From Nephrocerus scutellatus (taxonomy: Eukaryota; Arthropoda; Insecta; Diptera; Pipunculidae), in the NCBI GenBank assembly GCA_947095585.1, contig OX352761.1, positions 29,603,777-29,667,776 of the forward strand: a stretch of DNA of 64,000 bases, read 5' to 3'. The notes beneath the pieces are model-generated. The model ran no database searches, was not told where the DNA came from, and was given only the letters and a program-made list of their open reading frames with translations. Every line of letters starts with the position of its first letter. Positions within the stretch are counted from its first letter, which is position 1. Of the stretch, positions 22,544 to 34,837 are shown piece after piece. The position numbers were made by a program, and so were the translations under genes.

Positions 22544-24676
22544 GCTATATATTCTAGCGCCTTTAATTCGTTTATTAAGGTTAATCCTGGCGCAGATCTC
22601 AATGGCATGGAGTTCCGCCTAGAAAACTGAAAGACTCTTTCCCAATGGTATCGGGACTTCGGTATTGGGTCCAAAGACACAAGCCCCAACTACAAATTTC
22701 TATCTTTGATCCATCTGTGTACCAGACCAGATCCATGGCGTCGGTGCCGGAACACCATTGCACCAGCTTACCCGGGTCCAATATTTCTACCTCAAATTTA
22801 ATTCCGAAACAGTGCTCCCTGACCATAATGTCGGGATAGTGCAGAATATGTCGCTCTCAGGAATTGAGTCAAGAATTTTCAAGTGACCCGCATCTAGCTG
22901 CCGTCTTCCTTATGAAGATTGGTCGGGGTGAAAGCCCTAATACAGCTTCTAGTGCTGTCCTAGGGCAGGTGCGCATGATACCCTTTATACCAATACAGGT
23001 AGCTCTTCGTAGATTCTGAAACTTAGTTGCCGTTATTCGTTCAAGAACTTTCGGCCACTAAACGATGGCCGCGTACGTGATAATAGGACTCGCCATCATT
23101 GTATACATCTAATGTACCATTTTAGGATTTATACCCCGAGTAGAGGCGTCTACTGGCCCCCAACGACCTAGTAGTGCGTTTGATAGCGAACTTGATATGA
23201 GAATTCCAGTTCCAGTTCAGTTATCAAGGATTGCACTGTGATATTTAACCTCACTGTAATAATCTAACGTGGTGCCTTTGATGATGATGGGACTCTCTAT
23301 CCATGCCCATGCGTAGAGCATATTTAAGTCACCTTCTCTCTAGCGAGTTCAATTTAATGAAGCCACCTCGGCGTTGCTGAATCAGTAGCCAATCTAATGC
23401 CTTCCCAATAGAAGAGCAGGACCCAGGATTGATGCTCTTTGAGAAGCATAGATTTCATAATTATTAAAATTTGAATCAATAATGACCCACGGGTATCCGG
23501 GAAAGGAGGTCGCCCATGACAGAGCCCGGTATGCCATGGGAAGGCCACTTAAAACCGAAGGTCGCCATTCGGTATTCAATATCGCATATTATCGACTAAG
23601 CACCCTCTTAGCCATGCATCCATGGGCGTATCCTGTACCACCTTGGATTAGGAATAGCTTTTACTGAGGATAGGACAAATCCATTGTCTCAAACCCTCCT
23701 CCTTTACCGGGCTTGGGACTGCCAGCGAAAAAAAGCAGGCTTGGAGTAGAATCTCGTCCGTAAACTAGAACAGTACAGAGAGCGAGGACCGCACCAAGCG
23801 CGGAAGTTATACCATAGAATCCGCGGTATGGTGCAATTTACACCGCGTTGCACATACTGCAAGTTCAAAGAGTGTAATTTGATCGCCGATATCAAAATGA
23901 TGGGAAGAGCACTTTCTTGAGTGGCTAAATGTCCAGCTAACTGAGGAATTGGAGGCTCCAGCAATGACCAAAGACCACACAATGCTGATGTCACCAGACA
24001 CAAACGAAGTTAGCAGAGCGATAAATCGGCTCAAAGATAAAAAGGCCCGGGATCAGATGGTATCCCAGCGGAGCTTATTAAAACAGGAGGTCCCGCAATA
24101 CACCAAGCAATTCATGAACTAAATGGAGTGAAGAAGCGATGCCAGAAGACTGGCGAAGAGGCATTCTGTGCCCATACATAAGAAGGGAGATATCACAACA
24201 TGCAGCAATTATCGTGGTATAACGTTGTTGAGTACCGCGGCGTATAAGATTTTCTCCTCTATCCTTCAAGACAGAACGAATAGCCCCATACGCTAAAGTT
24301 ATTAGGCAAATTAATAACTGATCAGATGTCGTTGGTAGAAACCAAAGGTCTGTACATGAAGCTTTCATCCCGGTGGACTGATTTTTTGCGGGAGGCCAGG
24401 ACCGGACACCGGTTGTATAGACAAATATGATGATGATAATTCAGACCGAGAGTTTAAGTTGTCCTAATATTGGGTTTAACTGCCAAGGCTGGTCAACTGA
24501 ACTGAACTTAGAAGCGATAAATCAGTTGGTGACAAATACAATATGTTCACTTGAGCATTTTCCTTCCTTCCACTGTCACTGTTATAACGATATTTCCACC
24601 AGCAATACTCAAATGAAATGTTCAGTTGCATTCCAGCTACTAACCAATTCAGTTCAAAACTCGTGAAGTCTCATTT
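22544..24676. repeat. Tandem unit 3 of 3 (2133 bp)
   Basis: This is the third copy, offset 2133 bp from unit 2. It ends at CTCATTT followed by GTTAATAAGC at 24677, where the sequence leaves the array. One shared G is the only microhomology at the junction. Confidence 0.97.
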
Positions 24677-27010
24677 GTTAATAAGCTTACCCTCAAGTAC
24701 ATGTACAACTGGAATCCACAAGAATTAAATAAAAAAATAACTGCATAGACATATCTCATATTTTCCTTTTATTAATACCTTACGACCTCATTGTACCTAT
24801 CTTTATAAAGGTGCCAATTTTTGTCAAGTTTGCTAATTTAGAAAATCATTCATTAAACAAAGGTTCAACTGGTATCACCCTTAGATTTAGGAAAAATTAA
24901 AAGATTTGCTCAACAGTATGTTCAATGCCCTTCAGACACTCCGAGGCGTTATGGTCCACAAAAAAAGATAAATTTACTTTGACAATTAAAATCAAAATAT
25001 AGTCGTAGATTCGTACACTTTATGAATTACCAATTTATCATAAAACCTGAAAGAAGGGCTTCATTATGCTCTTCCTTGACACCTTGCATGGTTGTGCGGC
25101 AATGAAACATACAAAAACAACAAAAACAACTATAACCAAACCACATCAAGAATGAGACATTAATCAAAGTAAAAACATGAACTGGGACGCTTGTTAACAA
25201 AGAGATTTTCACAATTTATTCTACTATCACTTCTGTCAGAAAAATAATTATTCTTTCATCTTTAAAGAGTGTTACTAATCCTTCATTTCTCCGAATAATG
25301 GATTCCCCACGCATCCATATTTGCACATAAAGATGTCCTTGTGAGATTCAGTGATAAGTAAGTAGGTTGGTGCATTGCTCCAGGCAAAAAAGGAAATTCT
25401 CTTAATGACAGATTTTTACCCAAGGTGACTACTTGTCGATGAGGACTATTTGAGCTGGGGTAACGTTTTTTACTGGTTCTTCAATATTATTATTTTCCAA
25501 GCACAATCGATAAGAAATGCTTTTAAAAGCAGAAGGCAATAAATCAGACAAATGCTTTGCATTGAGATTAGACGATGCCTGGGACTGAGGTAGTTAAAAG
25601 ACTGGCAAACTACTTGTCAAACATCTCAACAGAAAATAATGTCGCCGTAGCCAGTCATTGAGGACTTCCCTTAGCGGCGGCGTGCACTATACTTTTCTCT
25701 TTTGGGGCTTTGAGTGAAAATGTTTGGATTCGATAAATTTGATGCGTTGTCCAAGGACTTCTTGTCGTCGTCGTTGTCGTCGTGTCGTGTCGTGTATTCC
25801 AACCAACTGAGTGCGTTTCCTTTGTTCGGTTTTTACCCCTTGTGTGTTTTTGTAGAAATCTACAATGAATAAAGGTTTCCGATTGCGAATTGAATATGTA
25901 CACACATTACCATCAACCCACTGAAGTAGTAGTTACTTCCTGAAGCTGTTGGATTTCACATATACCTCCTCCACACACGACGTGTAGAGTGTATTACAGA
26001 ACAAGCAAACTGGAAAGAATTACCTTGAAGTGTCAGATTGAATTTAATAGAGGAAGAGAAGAAAAATCATTCTAGCCGACGAACAACTATCCGAACGAGA
26101 AAAAGGATTTATTTGCAATTGCAATGTTGTAATACGTGCAAGTGCAGAGTGCATATTGCATTGCGATCCACTGTTTCATAGCATGCCATTGCACGACAGT
26201 GTACGTTCTATCCGCATTTGACATTACCATTAGTGCGCAATATGGCAATAAGTGTCTAGACAATTTGACATGACATTATCCCTACTACTGGAGATGTAGG
26301 AGTAGTAGAGGGAATTCTTCTCGTACTTCCTTTATTTGCATATAAGAATTTGCGGTAGACATTTGCGAAGCTAAGATCTGCAGTACATTACAGGAATGCA
26401 TTTCATTCGAAATGTGACTCAAGAAAATGTCAAATCCCAGTTTACTGCGAAAAGAAGTCAAAATGACATCTCATAGCATTCTCTTGTTATTCGATTTGGT
26501 TAGCTGGACGGTTGTACATTGTGCGGATACAAAAAATTTTATATCAGATTCAAAGTCCTAAAAGGAAACTAAATACAGAGTGAAATTGGTATTCCTGTTA
26601 TTCGTAGTCCTACATTACTAAAAGGGATTCTGATAATACTCCTGTCGATCGACGCCGTGCACTTTCCCTTATATATGATGATTGCAGTGATTGTGTTATT
26701 TTGTTTCAAGCAAATAGTGCATTATGCTGATCTTCAATCTGAGAAAAACATTATTTTTAACAATTATGAAATACAATAACAACAGAAACCAAAGAATTTT
26801 AATGAATATCGGAGTTTTGATTGTATACGACGATCTTCCAATGAAAGAATTTGTCTGGTGAATAAAATAAAAAAACACTAGGTAACACTTGTAAGTACAG
26901 TAAAAGTCTTTATGGGAGGACAAAACTTCATAATATTAACTTAATTTGGAGAAAATGTGTTTACTGAAAAAATGTTGACGTAACTGAATTTTTCATCAGA
27001 AAAGATGGAG
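24677..27010. other. Unannotated stretch
   Basis: I see no convincing gene. A short GTCGTC/TCGTG-rich microsatellite lies at about 25754-25800; the two overlapping minus-strand frames there (25655-25905) are products of that tract. The rest is A/T-rich with scattered short ORFs of random composition. Confidence 0.5.
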
Positions 27011-28770
27011 CGTCCGAAATTGTGATTGTTTGCGACTTTGAATCAGTCGAACGGGAACTCCAGGCCTGCCCTCAGTATGATGTAAAAATCACTCTGGGGG
27101 ATATGAATGCTAAAATATGTAAGGCGCCAGTATTCAGGCAGTACATTGGCACCCATAGCTTACACGAGAACACTAATGACAATGGACGACGAGTCATAGA
27201 GATGGCAGCAAGCAATAATTTGGTCGTTACGAGTACAAGATTTGTGCGTAAAAATATCCACAAAGCCACCTGGGTATCTCCCGATGGAGCCACTCGCAAC
27301 CAGATAGACCACGTGTTGATAGACCGCCGCCACAAGAATGTTGCGTACCAAGCAATGCAACAATCTCATAGAAAGCGGGCACGCGAAAATGAATATAAAG
27401 AGCTCAGAAGACATGAAAAATCAGTTCACTAGCGAAAGAAAGCAGCCTGGGAGAAGAATCTCGTCTGTGAACTGGAACAGTACAGAGAGCAAGGACCGCA
27501 TCAGGCGCGGAAGTTCTACCAAAGGGTCCGCGGTATGACGCAACATACTCCGCGTTACACGTACTGCAAGGACAAAGAGGGTAATCTGATCGCCGATTTT
27601 AAAGGCATCTTAGAGCGATGGGAAGAGCACTTTCATGAGTTGCTAAATGGCCAGCTAACTGAGGAATTCGAAGCTCCACCAATGGCCGTAGATCATACTA
27701 TGCTGGTGCCAGCAAGCATAGACGAAGTTAGCAGAGCGATAATTGGGCTCAAAAACTTCCAATTCAGGTTTTTGAATAAAATTTTCCATTTCGTTTTTCC
27801 GGTTTTCATTTTTGAGATTTAAATTAATAAAATAAAAATTTTGAATTTAATGGACTGGCCTGCGTCCTTTTTAACCTGGCGTTGGAGAAAGTGATCCGAG
27901 ACTCCGACGTAACGGCGAGAGGAAAAATCCTCTATTATTCCATTTAGACACTGGCTTACCCAGACGATATTGACATCGCTTGTAGAAACCAAAGAACTGC
28001 ACAGGAAGCTTTATCCAGATAGAGCAGGCGGCATTAAATCTGGGGCTGCAAAACAAAACAAAGTACATGGTGGCCACGTCTGCGAGTAGAAGATCCAACA
28101 TTGGTCCCTCAATTCAAAAAGTGGAGCGCGAATTTTAAGTAGTGCAATCATTTAACTATCTGGGGTCAACTGTAGCACCCGATAACAGCATGGAAACAGA
28201 AATACGCGCACGATTGCTTAAAGATAACAAAGCCTACTATAGTCTATCAAGACTCTTCCATTCCAGGAACTTATCCATTACATCCAAGCTGCTGGTATAT
28301 AAAACAATGGTCATACCGGTACTTACATATGGATCCGAGACTTGGGTGCTTAGCAAAAAGCATTCTGATCTTAGCCGCTTTCGAGAGAAAAGTCTTAGGG
28401 AGAATTGTTGGCCCCGTATGTGAGGAAGGACGATTCCGGAGACTCTATAATGATAATGATAATGATCTACGAGCGTTACCGCGATGTCGACATCGTGAAG
28501 AAAATTAAGATCGGTAGGCTCCGGTGCGCAGGACACCTAGCTCGCATGATGGAAGAGGATCCTGCTCGGAGAGTCTTTTACGGTAGGATTTATGGAATAC
28601 GACAGCGAGGCCGGCCAAGCCGATGCTGGAAGGATGGCATAGACCAGGACGCCCAGAGTTAAGGAATGCAAACTGGATGACATCGGCTCAAAATCGAGAC
28701 CGGTGGAGAGATTTTTTACGGGAAGCATGGACCCGAAACCGGTTGTAGAGCCAAATATGATGATGATCTT
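27011..28770 (+). mobile_element. RTE-like non-LTR retrotransposon with intact endonuclease core motifs
   Basis: The 27022-27432 frame (136 codons) holds the APE endonuclease middle: LGDMNAKI (catalytic Asp and Asn kept), GTHSLHENTNDNG, NNLVVTSTRF and NQIDHVLIDRRH. It then jumps straight to the linker (KNVAYQAMQQSHRKRARE), so the SDH-containing end of the nuclease is deleted. Linker continues at 27440-27750 (GNLIADFKGILERWEEHFHE). Non-homologous A/T-rich sequence lies at 27760-27850. A decayed palm (PDDIDIA) is at about 27960, then thumb and tail at 28142-28662 (GSETWVLSKKHSD, GHLARMMEEDPARR). The 3' end GAAACCGGTTGTAGAGCC precedes ATGATGATGAT at 28759. This is the best-ordered plus-strand copy but cannot be functional. 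Confidence 0.88.
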
Positions 28771-29454
28771 GGTATGTGCGCTATGTGCTAGGAATACCCA
28801 CATATTGGACATTGCTAAAAATGCTGCGAATTTGCTGTATAATTGTCTGATCTTGTCAATCCAAAAGTTCTTTGCATCTACTAGACAGAATACAGAACTG
28901 CGCGTTAAAACTAATTGAGGATGAAAACATCGCGAAGTCAATAGATTCGGTCGAACATCAGGAATATGTGTCCTGATTGTCGCTGTTTTAACCTTATTTT
29001 TATGAGCGATGCTTAACAGAAAAAGCCGATTGACTTCAACCCATACAAAAATTAATCTGAATTACTTGCGGTCATTAGCTTAACCTAAAGCTCATTTTTG
29101 CCAAGTTATTTGTTAAAACATTAATAACCTCAAGCATTCAAAGTTTAATGTCGTACCCATTTTTCTCCTCATATTTTACCCACACGCACACGGTGTGCCT
29201 AGCATTACTAGGCTGTAAGCCCATTCATTAGGAAAATTAAAAATATAATAATTAAATATAAAAAATATTTTACGAGATTGTATACATATGTATTTGAAAA
29301 TGAATAAATATTTTCTTATATCCTTCATGAGATAGCTTTTTTCTCGAACTATTATGAGCTAATGTAAAATTATTTTTAAAAACAATTTTCAAGATAAATT
29401 TTCCCTTAGGGTATAGGTGTGATAAACGCTTCTGGAGTTATGGAACAGTTTTGT
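28771..29454. other. Unannotated stretch
   Basis: A/T-rich sequence without recognisable coding or repeat content. Confidence 0.45.
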
Positions 29455-30400
29455 GGAACAGTTAGGTTAGGTTTAAGTCGCAGTAAGTGGAAAAACCGAA
29501 ACACATAGACCAATAATTGTACCTTGTGATACCCCACGGATCGAAAAAATTATTTATCGTATTAAGCACAAGAGACTACTAATGCCAGGCTTGGCATAAA
29601 CAGAGAGGTAGAGTGTGGTCTTTTCCTCTTCCTCGTAAATACAGCTTCTGCAGAAGTCGTTTTAGAATATTCCGAGCCTTGCTGCATGCTTGCCTGTTAG
29701 ACAGTGCCCAGTAATAACACCAATTATAGCAATGATGTTCAGTCTTTTTTGAGAGGTCAAACACTTGGAGTGGTTTGAATCCAGCTTCGGCCAGATCTAC
29801 TGTTTCGCTAAACAAGTTGTTCAATTTAACCACCTACGATTGGTTTTCTCGGTAGGTAGATAGTTATGCCTAAGGACCCATTTTAAGGCAAAATGTGTAG
29901 TGCAGTTCCATGTTTGGCAAGCTCATCAGCCTCACAATTTCCCGAAATATCTCTATGCCCCGGCACCCAACACAGTAAATCTAAAACTTCTCTGCCATCT
30001 CCTTGAGAAATGATCGGCAGTTTAAGGCTACGCAGAGACTAATTTCAGGGATTTTAACGCAGCTTAGCTATGCGAGAAGATGCGTATACCTTTAGCGGAT
30101 ATGACATTCCTCCTTAGCCAAGATAAAACTTATTTAATGACGATGTCAAGTGGTTTAAGGTTAAACAGAATGTCTAGTGTGGAGGGCGAAGTTGTGCGAA
30201 GTGCCCCACTCATACATAAACAAGCTGATCTGTAGACTTTGCTTAGCGTGTCATAATTTACTTCTTTATCTAAGGCAGCCCACCATACATCCATCGGAGA
30301 CAAGGGTGATGTCTAAGACTTCTTGTCGACTTTTGATTATGAACGTTGGCTCATTACCGATATCGGACACAATCAGGTTTGTACTTAAGATATAGGTAAA
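29455..30400 (-). mobile_element. I/LOA-like non-LTR retrotransposon relic (endonuclease end plus RNase H)
   Basis: On the minus strand, 30395-30250 encodes an APE endonuclease C-terminal piece, DIGNEPTFIIKSRQEVLDIT. After a deletion that removes the RT, 30060-29870 gives the RNase H C-terminal motif WVPGHRDISGNCEADELAKH, with its last catalytic Asp. A Cys-containing tail (FCRSC-type spacing) follows at about 29.6-29.7 kb. The 3' end carries CCTAACCTAAC on the minus strand (29461-29472 read in reverse), a terminal signature often seen in dipteran elements of this type. Frames are broken. It differs in sequence from the LOA-like family at 17.7 and 55.6 kb. Confidence 0.75.
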
Positions 30401-31998
30401 AAGTAACTCACCTCTATCATTGATTTCAGAACTGCTTCATACTGAATACATTTAGACTACTTTAACTAATATGCAGGATCTAGAGGGTTACCTTTATCTA
30501 CCTCACATATAGTGGGTAGTGGGTATAAGTTATTTGCCACTTTTCAATAATAAATTTATTAAATTAATAACATTTAAATGTCATTCAAGTGCCTCTTAAA
30601 TAGAACCACTGTTCACTTCTTTTATTCAATGTCAACTGCTGGCACTTTGATACTCAATTTACAAAGAAAACTCGGTCCTGCGTTGTATGGTAAATAAAAT
30701 GTCTAGTTTATGTCTTTGTTGAAGTACAGTTGGCGGTATGTTGTGGTCTTAACCTGACATGAAGTCTATGTTTATGGTTTATGTTTACAAAACCGTTTAG
30801 TTTGTGTCTTTTATTCGAAATTGAGTCTGCGTTGTGACGGTGGTATGTTTGCGTCGTTTATCAAACAAACATTCATAAGGAAAATGTGTTTTACTCATAT
30901 CTACATTAGGCAATATGGGGCGCCACACTACCAAATAGCAAATCTCCTCTTCAATCGAATTACTTTCCCGGGCGATATTAATCTTGACTAAAATGGAAAG
31001 CTTTCGCATTTTCATTAGGAAAATTGGTACTCTTCCTTAACACGCGCAGTACTTCTGATAACATTTTTTTATTTACATACCTACAAAGGTTTTCCGTAAC
31101 AAGAATAACGAAAAACAATCCCGGGATTGACATGACTGAAGCACGGGATTTTGGGATTCTATGACTGTGATAAGAGAAGGTCTAATTGCAAGAGCTGTAA
31201 ATAACATTCTAAAATCACTACACAGCATTAAAAAACCAGTGTCTGATTATTATTTTAAATCAAATCTTTGCTTGTGAAAGAGTTTAAAATTCATAAATAC
31301 TTTTGTTTATGCTTCGATGAATGGATCTCATTAAAAAATAGGATGTACTCGTACATAAATTTAAATTTATATTTTTCTGGCAAAATGGACCGTTGTAATT
31401 TGAGATTAGTCAGAAAAAAATCAAACCAATCAATAGACGAAACCAATGTAAATAGATGAAAATGATTCCCATTCCAAAAAGAATGAAAAAGATTTGTGGA
31501 AAATACAGGAGATGTTTGATGTTTCATTGGAACGTGTTATACAACAAATACGGAAAATTTAAAACTGTTTACTAAATCACTGATTAGTTGTAAATTGTAA
31601 ACTGCGCTTCGCATACACATTAAAGAAAGGCATACATTGCTTTCAAGAGTACTTAATTATTTGTATATAGAAAGGAATATAAATGTATCTGACGAAAACT
31701 AACACATACGTTTAAACGGCGTCACATTCAATAAAAATCTTTTATTTTTTAAGAATGTTGCGAAACTCACAACATCTTTGGGCTCCGGAAAATCGTCAAA
31801 ATACGGTTATATACAGCAACTCATAAGAGAGTTAAAATATTTTTTAACACAGCAGACATAAAGCTCTAATTGTACATAAACGAATATTTATATTCAGTAA
31901 TCCCGACAAAAAAAATTAATATGCCTTTTTTTAATTTTTTTGTGTTTATCTATTTATTTATTATACGAAATAAACAAAATATTATATGAAATATTAAG
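30401..31998. other. Unannotated stretch
   Basis: Several 60-80 codon frames occur on both strands (30797-31015, 31268-31527), but none has motifs or codon bias suggesting a gene. Confidence 0.45.
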
Positions 31999-31999
31999 T

Positions 32000-32252
32000 G
32001 GGCGCCGTGGTTCAGTGGTTAGTGCATGTATTTCTATGCAGGGGTTGTTAATTTAAATTCCAGAAAACACAAAAGTATTTTTCACGGTCCCAACTTGTCA
32101 TGGAAAGCTTCTCAATTTGCCGTTCGGATCCGGCCTTAAATTGTAGGTCCCTTCCATTTGTGTCCAAAAATATACATGCGCATCACAAATGGTCAAGAGA
32201 AGCTAGGCCTTGGACCGCAATGGTCTGTCGCGCCGAATATTGTTATGATTAA
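32000..32252 (+). mobile_element. tRNA-derived SINE
   Basis: It opens with a tRNA-like head, GGCGCCGTGGTTCAGTGG. TGGTTCAGTGG at 32008-32018 fits the RNA polymerase III A box (TRGYNNARNNG), and a decayed B box lies near 32046-32062. The tRNA-unrelated body includes CCGTTCGGATCCGGCC, TAGGTCCC-type sequence, CGCATCACAAATGG and GAGAAGCTAGGCC. It ends near CGCGCCGAATATTGTTATG. This body resembles the SINE common in acalyptrate flies, as I recall it. It has no coding capacity and depends on a partner LINE for movement. Only one copy is in the window. Confidence 0.8.
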
Positions 32253-34195
32253 TGGAATATTAAAAGATATAAAAGTCAGTAAAAAAAATACTGAGATTAA
32301 GAAAATCGTTCAGGATTGTAAACCCTAATAAAAAAATACAAATTCAGTCAAAAGCTGCTGATTTTGGCAAACATTTTCGGTGGCAATATAATTGGGAAAT
32401 GATCTACAATGATTTCAAATAATGTATATGTACATCGATATATTTTTATTGACACTTTATACCATTTATTCTTGATTTACATAAAATATCATTATGGTAA
32501 ACCTTGTTTTTTGTGGCTTGCCAAAAGTATAAAGAATTCAATCACGTTAGGAATGCAACTTCTTAACCTCAAGGAAAACAATACAAATGAAGATATCTTT
32601 ACAAGTATACCTTTACAAGAAAAAACGCCTTAAGTGTCATTAGAGTTTTGAATTTTATTTTAAATATATCCACAAATTTTCTTGTTTTTTACGTCGATTA
32701 AAAAATCACTGCAACTGACGTAGTCTACCAACCGGAAAAGTTTTTCTGACTTTTATTTCACGTATGATTTTTTATTAGAAGCTTTTTGGTCACATTGATC
32801 TACGCCACACATTTTTCGATGGTCGTATCAGTTACGAAACCATTTTCGAATGAAAGAGAATCAATATTTCGATGATGATACGCTTGATCATCCAAGAACA
32901 ATCGACAAAAATAGAAAATAATTTATTTGTAAAATGTAAAAATTCGAAAGCTCATAAATTACTTCGTTCCCGTTGACATGAAAATAATATGCCAAATTGA
33001 AGTCATAATTCAATTCCTGTCAGCGCACGCTGTCGAGATAATATTCCCTTTTGGAGCACTCCATCTTTTAACAACTCACCAACCAGCAACTGGAGCTCTA
33101 AATGTCCCATTCTCCCAAAATACATCATTGTAAATTACAAATAAGGCAAAAAAGCTTCTGTTTTGCATATGCCATACCCTCGCCAGTATGCAGGTTTTTT
33201 GTGGATTGCTTAAGATGGGGCTTGATTCTGCCACTGCTAGCGAGTATAATTCGCCCATTGGCACCGGATAGCAAATGTCTCGAGTGGCAATCACGGCATT
33301 ATATTCCAATTTCGTTGAAAGAAATCACTTTTCATCTACAATATCGCGTTTAGAGCATTCGGTGCGAATTATCAAAGAAAATCTTGCAACGGGAATGACA
33401 AAGGCTTCTTATAAGCAATTACTTTAGATGGGTGGTGATGGGTGGTAATGGATGGATAAGTTTCAAAACGAACTGATATTTATCGCTTCTATTAAAATAA
33501 TTGTGTAGATGGAAAGATGGTATATAACTTTGTATAGAAAACGTTTCCGGGCTAATCATTGGTTCAATTCTTTTAGTTTTCAGACGGATGTTTCGTACTC
33601 GTTTCAGCATTTATTTTAAGTATTCTTCTTCTTCTTTTGTGGCTTCACAAAAACTTTTACGAACGACCTGGTTTCATTTAAGACCTGAAAGGGGGCTTTA
33701 TTTTTTGCACGATGTCCAAATCATGGTCGTTGGTTTTATGTATTTACGAGTATGTTATAAAATCACAAAAATCTACCTTCTTTTCATTCTTTATTTAATT
33801 CTTTAAGTAATAGCATAACGGTTTTCATTTTACACAAGCACTTTGGAATTTATAGTTAGGTTCGTAGTTTTAAAGAACCGTAAAAGCTTTTAGAAGGTTT
33901 TTTGGTGTAAGTCATAGAGCGCTTCATGCAGTTATCTATTGCTAACAGTTGACAGTAATTCTTTAAGTTTACTGTATTAATTTCAAAACAAACCGTGGTA
34001 AAGAGTCGGTGGTGGCTAAAGCAAGAGGTTTTTGATAATCAGGAAACATTCCGATGATGTTCAAGCGATTCGATTGATTCGTAGTACACTTAATAGCACC
34101 ATCTGTAGACAGTATCAGTACTATTGCTTATAAAAGTTATATTGAACTAGTATAAGCAATCATTTGAGGAACCTATATATAAAATTATTTAAAAT
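32253..34195. other. Unannotated stretch
   Basis: Minus-strand frame 33076-33309 and plus-strand frame 33102-33353 overlap and neither has a recognisable motif. The remainder is A/T-rich sequence with no repeat match that I can see. Confidence 0.4.
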
Positions 34196-34527
34196 TGTAT
34201 GTGGATTATACCAGTATGTTCTGGTATTCGCTAGATGGTTCGAACTGAACAGAATAGAAAAAAAAGAACAATCTCGAAACTGTCAATTGTGTATAAATAA
34301 TACATACTTTGTCGTAGTTAGTTAGTTGTCATATAATTTTGTGCCAGAGTATTTTCAAGTATATAGAGAAGTGATTAAATATAATTTGTGTGTATAATAA
34401 GTAATCACCAGTGTAAATTTGTGAACCCTTGCTCTTTGTTAACTAAATAAGGAATAAACTAATTTGTGTTGTGTTTTTAGTTGCAAAATCCATTACGAAC
34501 ACTTTAGTAAGTTTAAATTTCATAACA
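34196..34527 (+). mobile_element. LTR of a retrotransposon (5' LTR)
   Basis: The 332-bp segment runs from TGTATGTGGATTATACC to CATTTCATAACA, so it has the TG...CA ends expected of an LTR. It contains a TATA-like TATAAATA at about 34293 and an AATAAA-type signal near 34454. It is followed after two bases by a primer-binding-site-like TGGTGTCAGAAGTGGG. No second LTR is visible in the window. The boundaries are inferred from the PBS position and the TG/CA ends, without a partner LTR to confirm them. Confidence 0.65.
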
Positions 34528-34529
34528 AT

Positions 34530-34833
34530 TGGTGTCAGAAGTGGGATTTTGTAAATCGTAAAACATACGATAATTAAATGGGTGGTGCGGTGAACATTAA
34601 CACCTGCAGTTCGCAGAAGCTGAAAGAAGAGCCCAGAAGGTGAGGTTTAAGCCCTACAGGATACAGGCAAAATTATTGCGAAAAGTCTCAAAGTGGAAAA
34701 GCAGGAACCCGGTGTATTATTTGCAGCTGAGACGGAGCTAATGGAGCAAATATCATCTACTTTGGAAGATAAGGATGTGTAAACAGTTTGTCCGTTGCCT
34801 TTCTAGCAATCTGTTAGATCACTGGCACGTTGT
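34530..34833 (+). mobile_element. PBS, leader and gag scrap of the truncated LTR element
   Basis: The TGGTGTCAGAAGTGGG stretch at 34530 sits where a tRNA primer would pair. Downstream, a short plus-strand frame at about 34680-34788 reads KVEKQEPGVLFAAETE and LMEQISSTLEDKDV, which looks like a gag N-terminal remnant and then stops. The element is cut off at about 34834 by an oppositely oriented Jockey-like copy. The gag identity is inferred from position only. Confidence 0.5.
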
Positions 34834-34837
34834 ACGA

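Noticed and set aside
25655..25905. Two overlapping minus-strand ORFs, one with a Thr-rich run
   Set aside because: The Thr/Arg runs come from a GTC/TCGTG microsatellite; no motif or start context supports coding.
32000..32075. Functional tRNA gene
   Set aside because: Only the A box is intact; the anticodon arm and acceptor pairing are not formed, and the following body is a SINE.
33076..33353. Overlapping ORFs on both strands with fairly mixed codons
   Set aside because: Neither matches a family I know, and the overlap on opposite strands suggests chance or a very old repeat.
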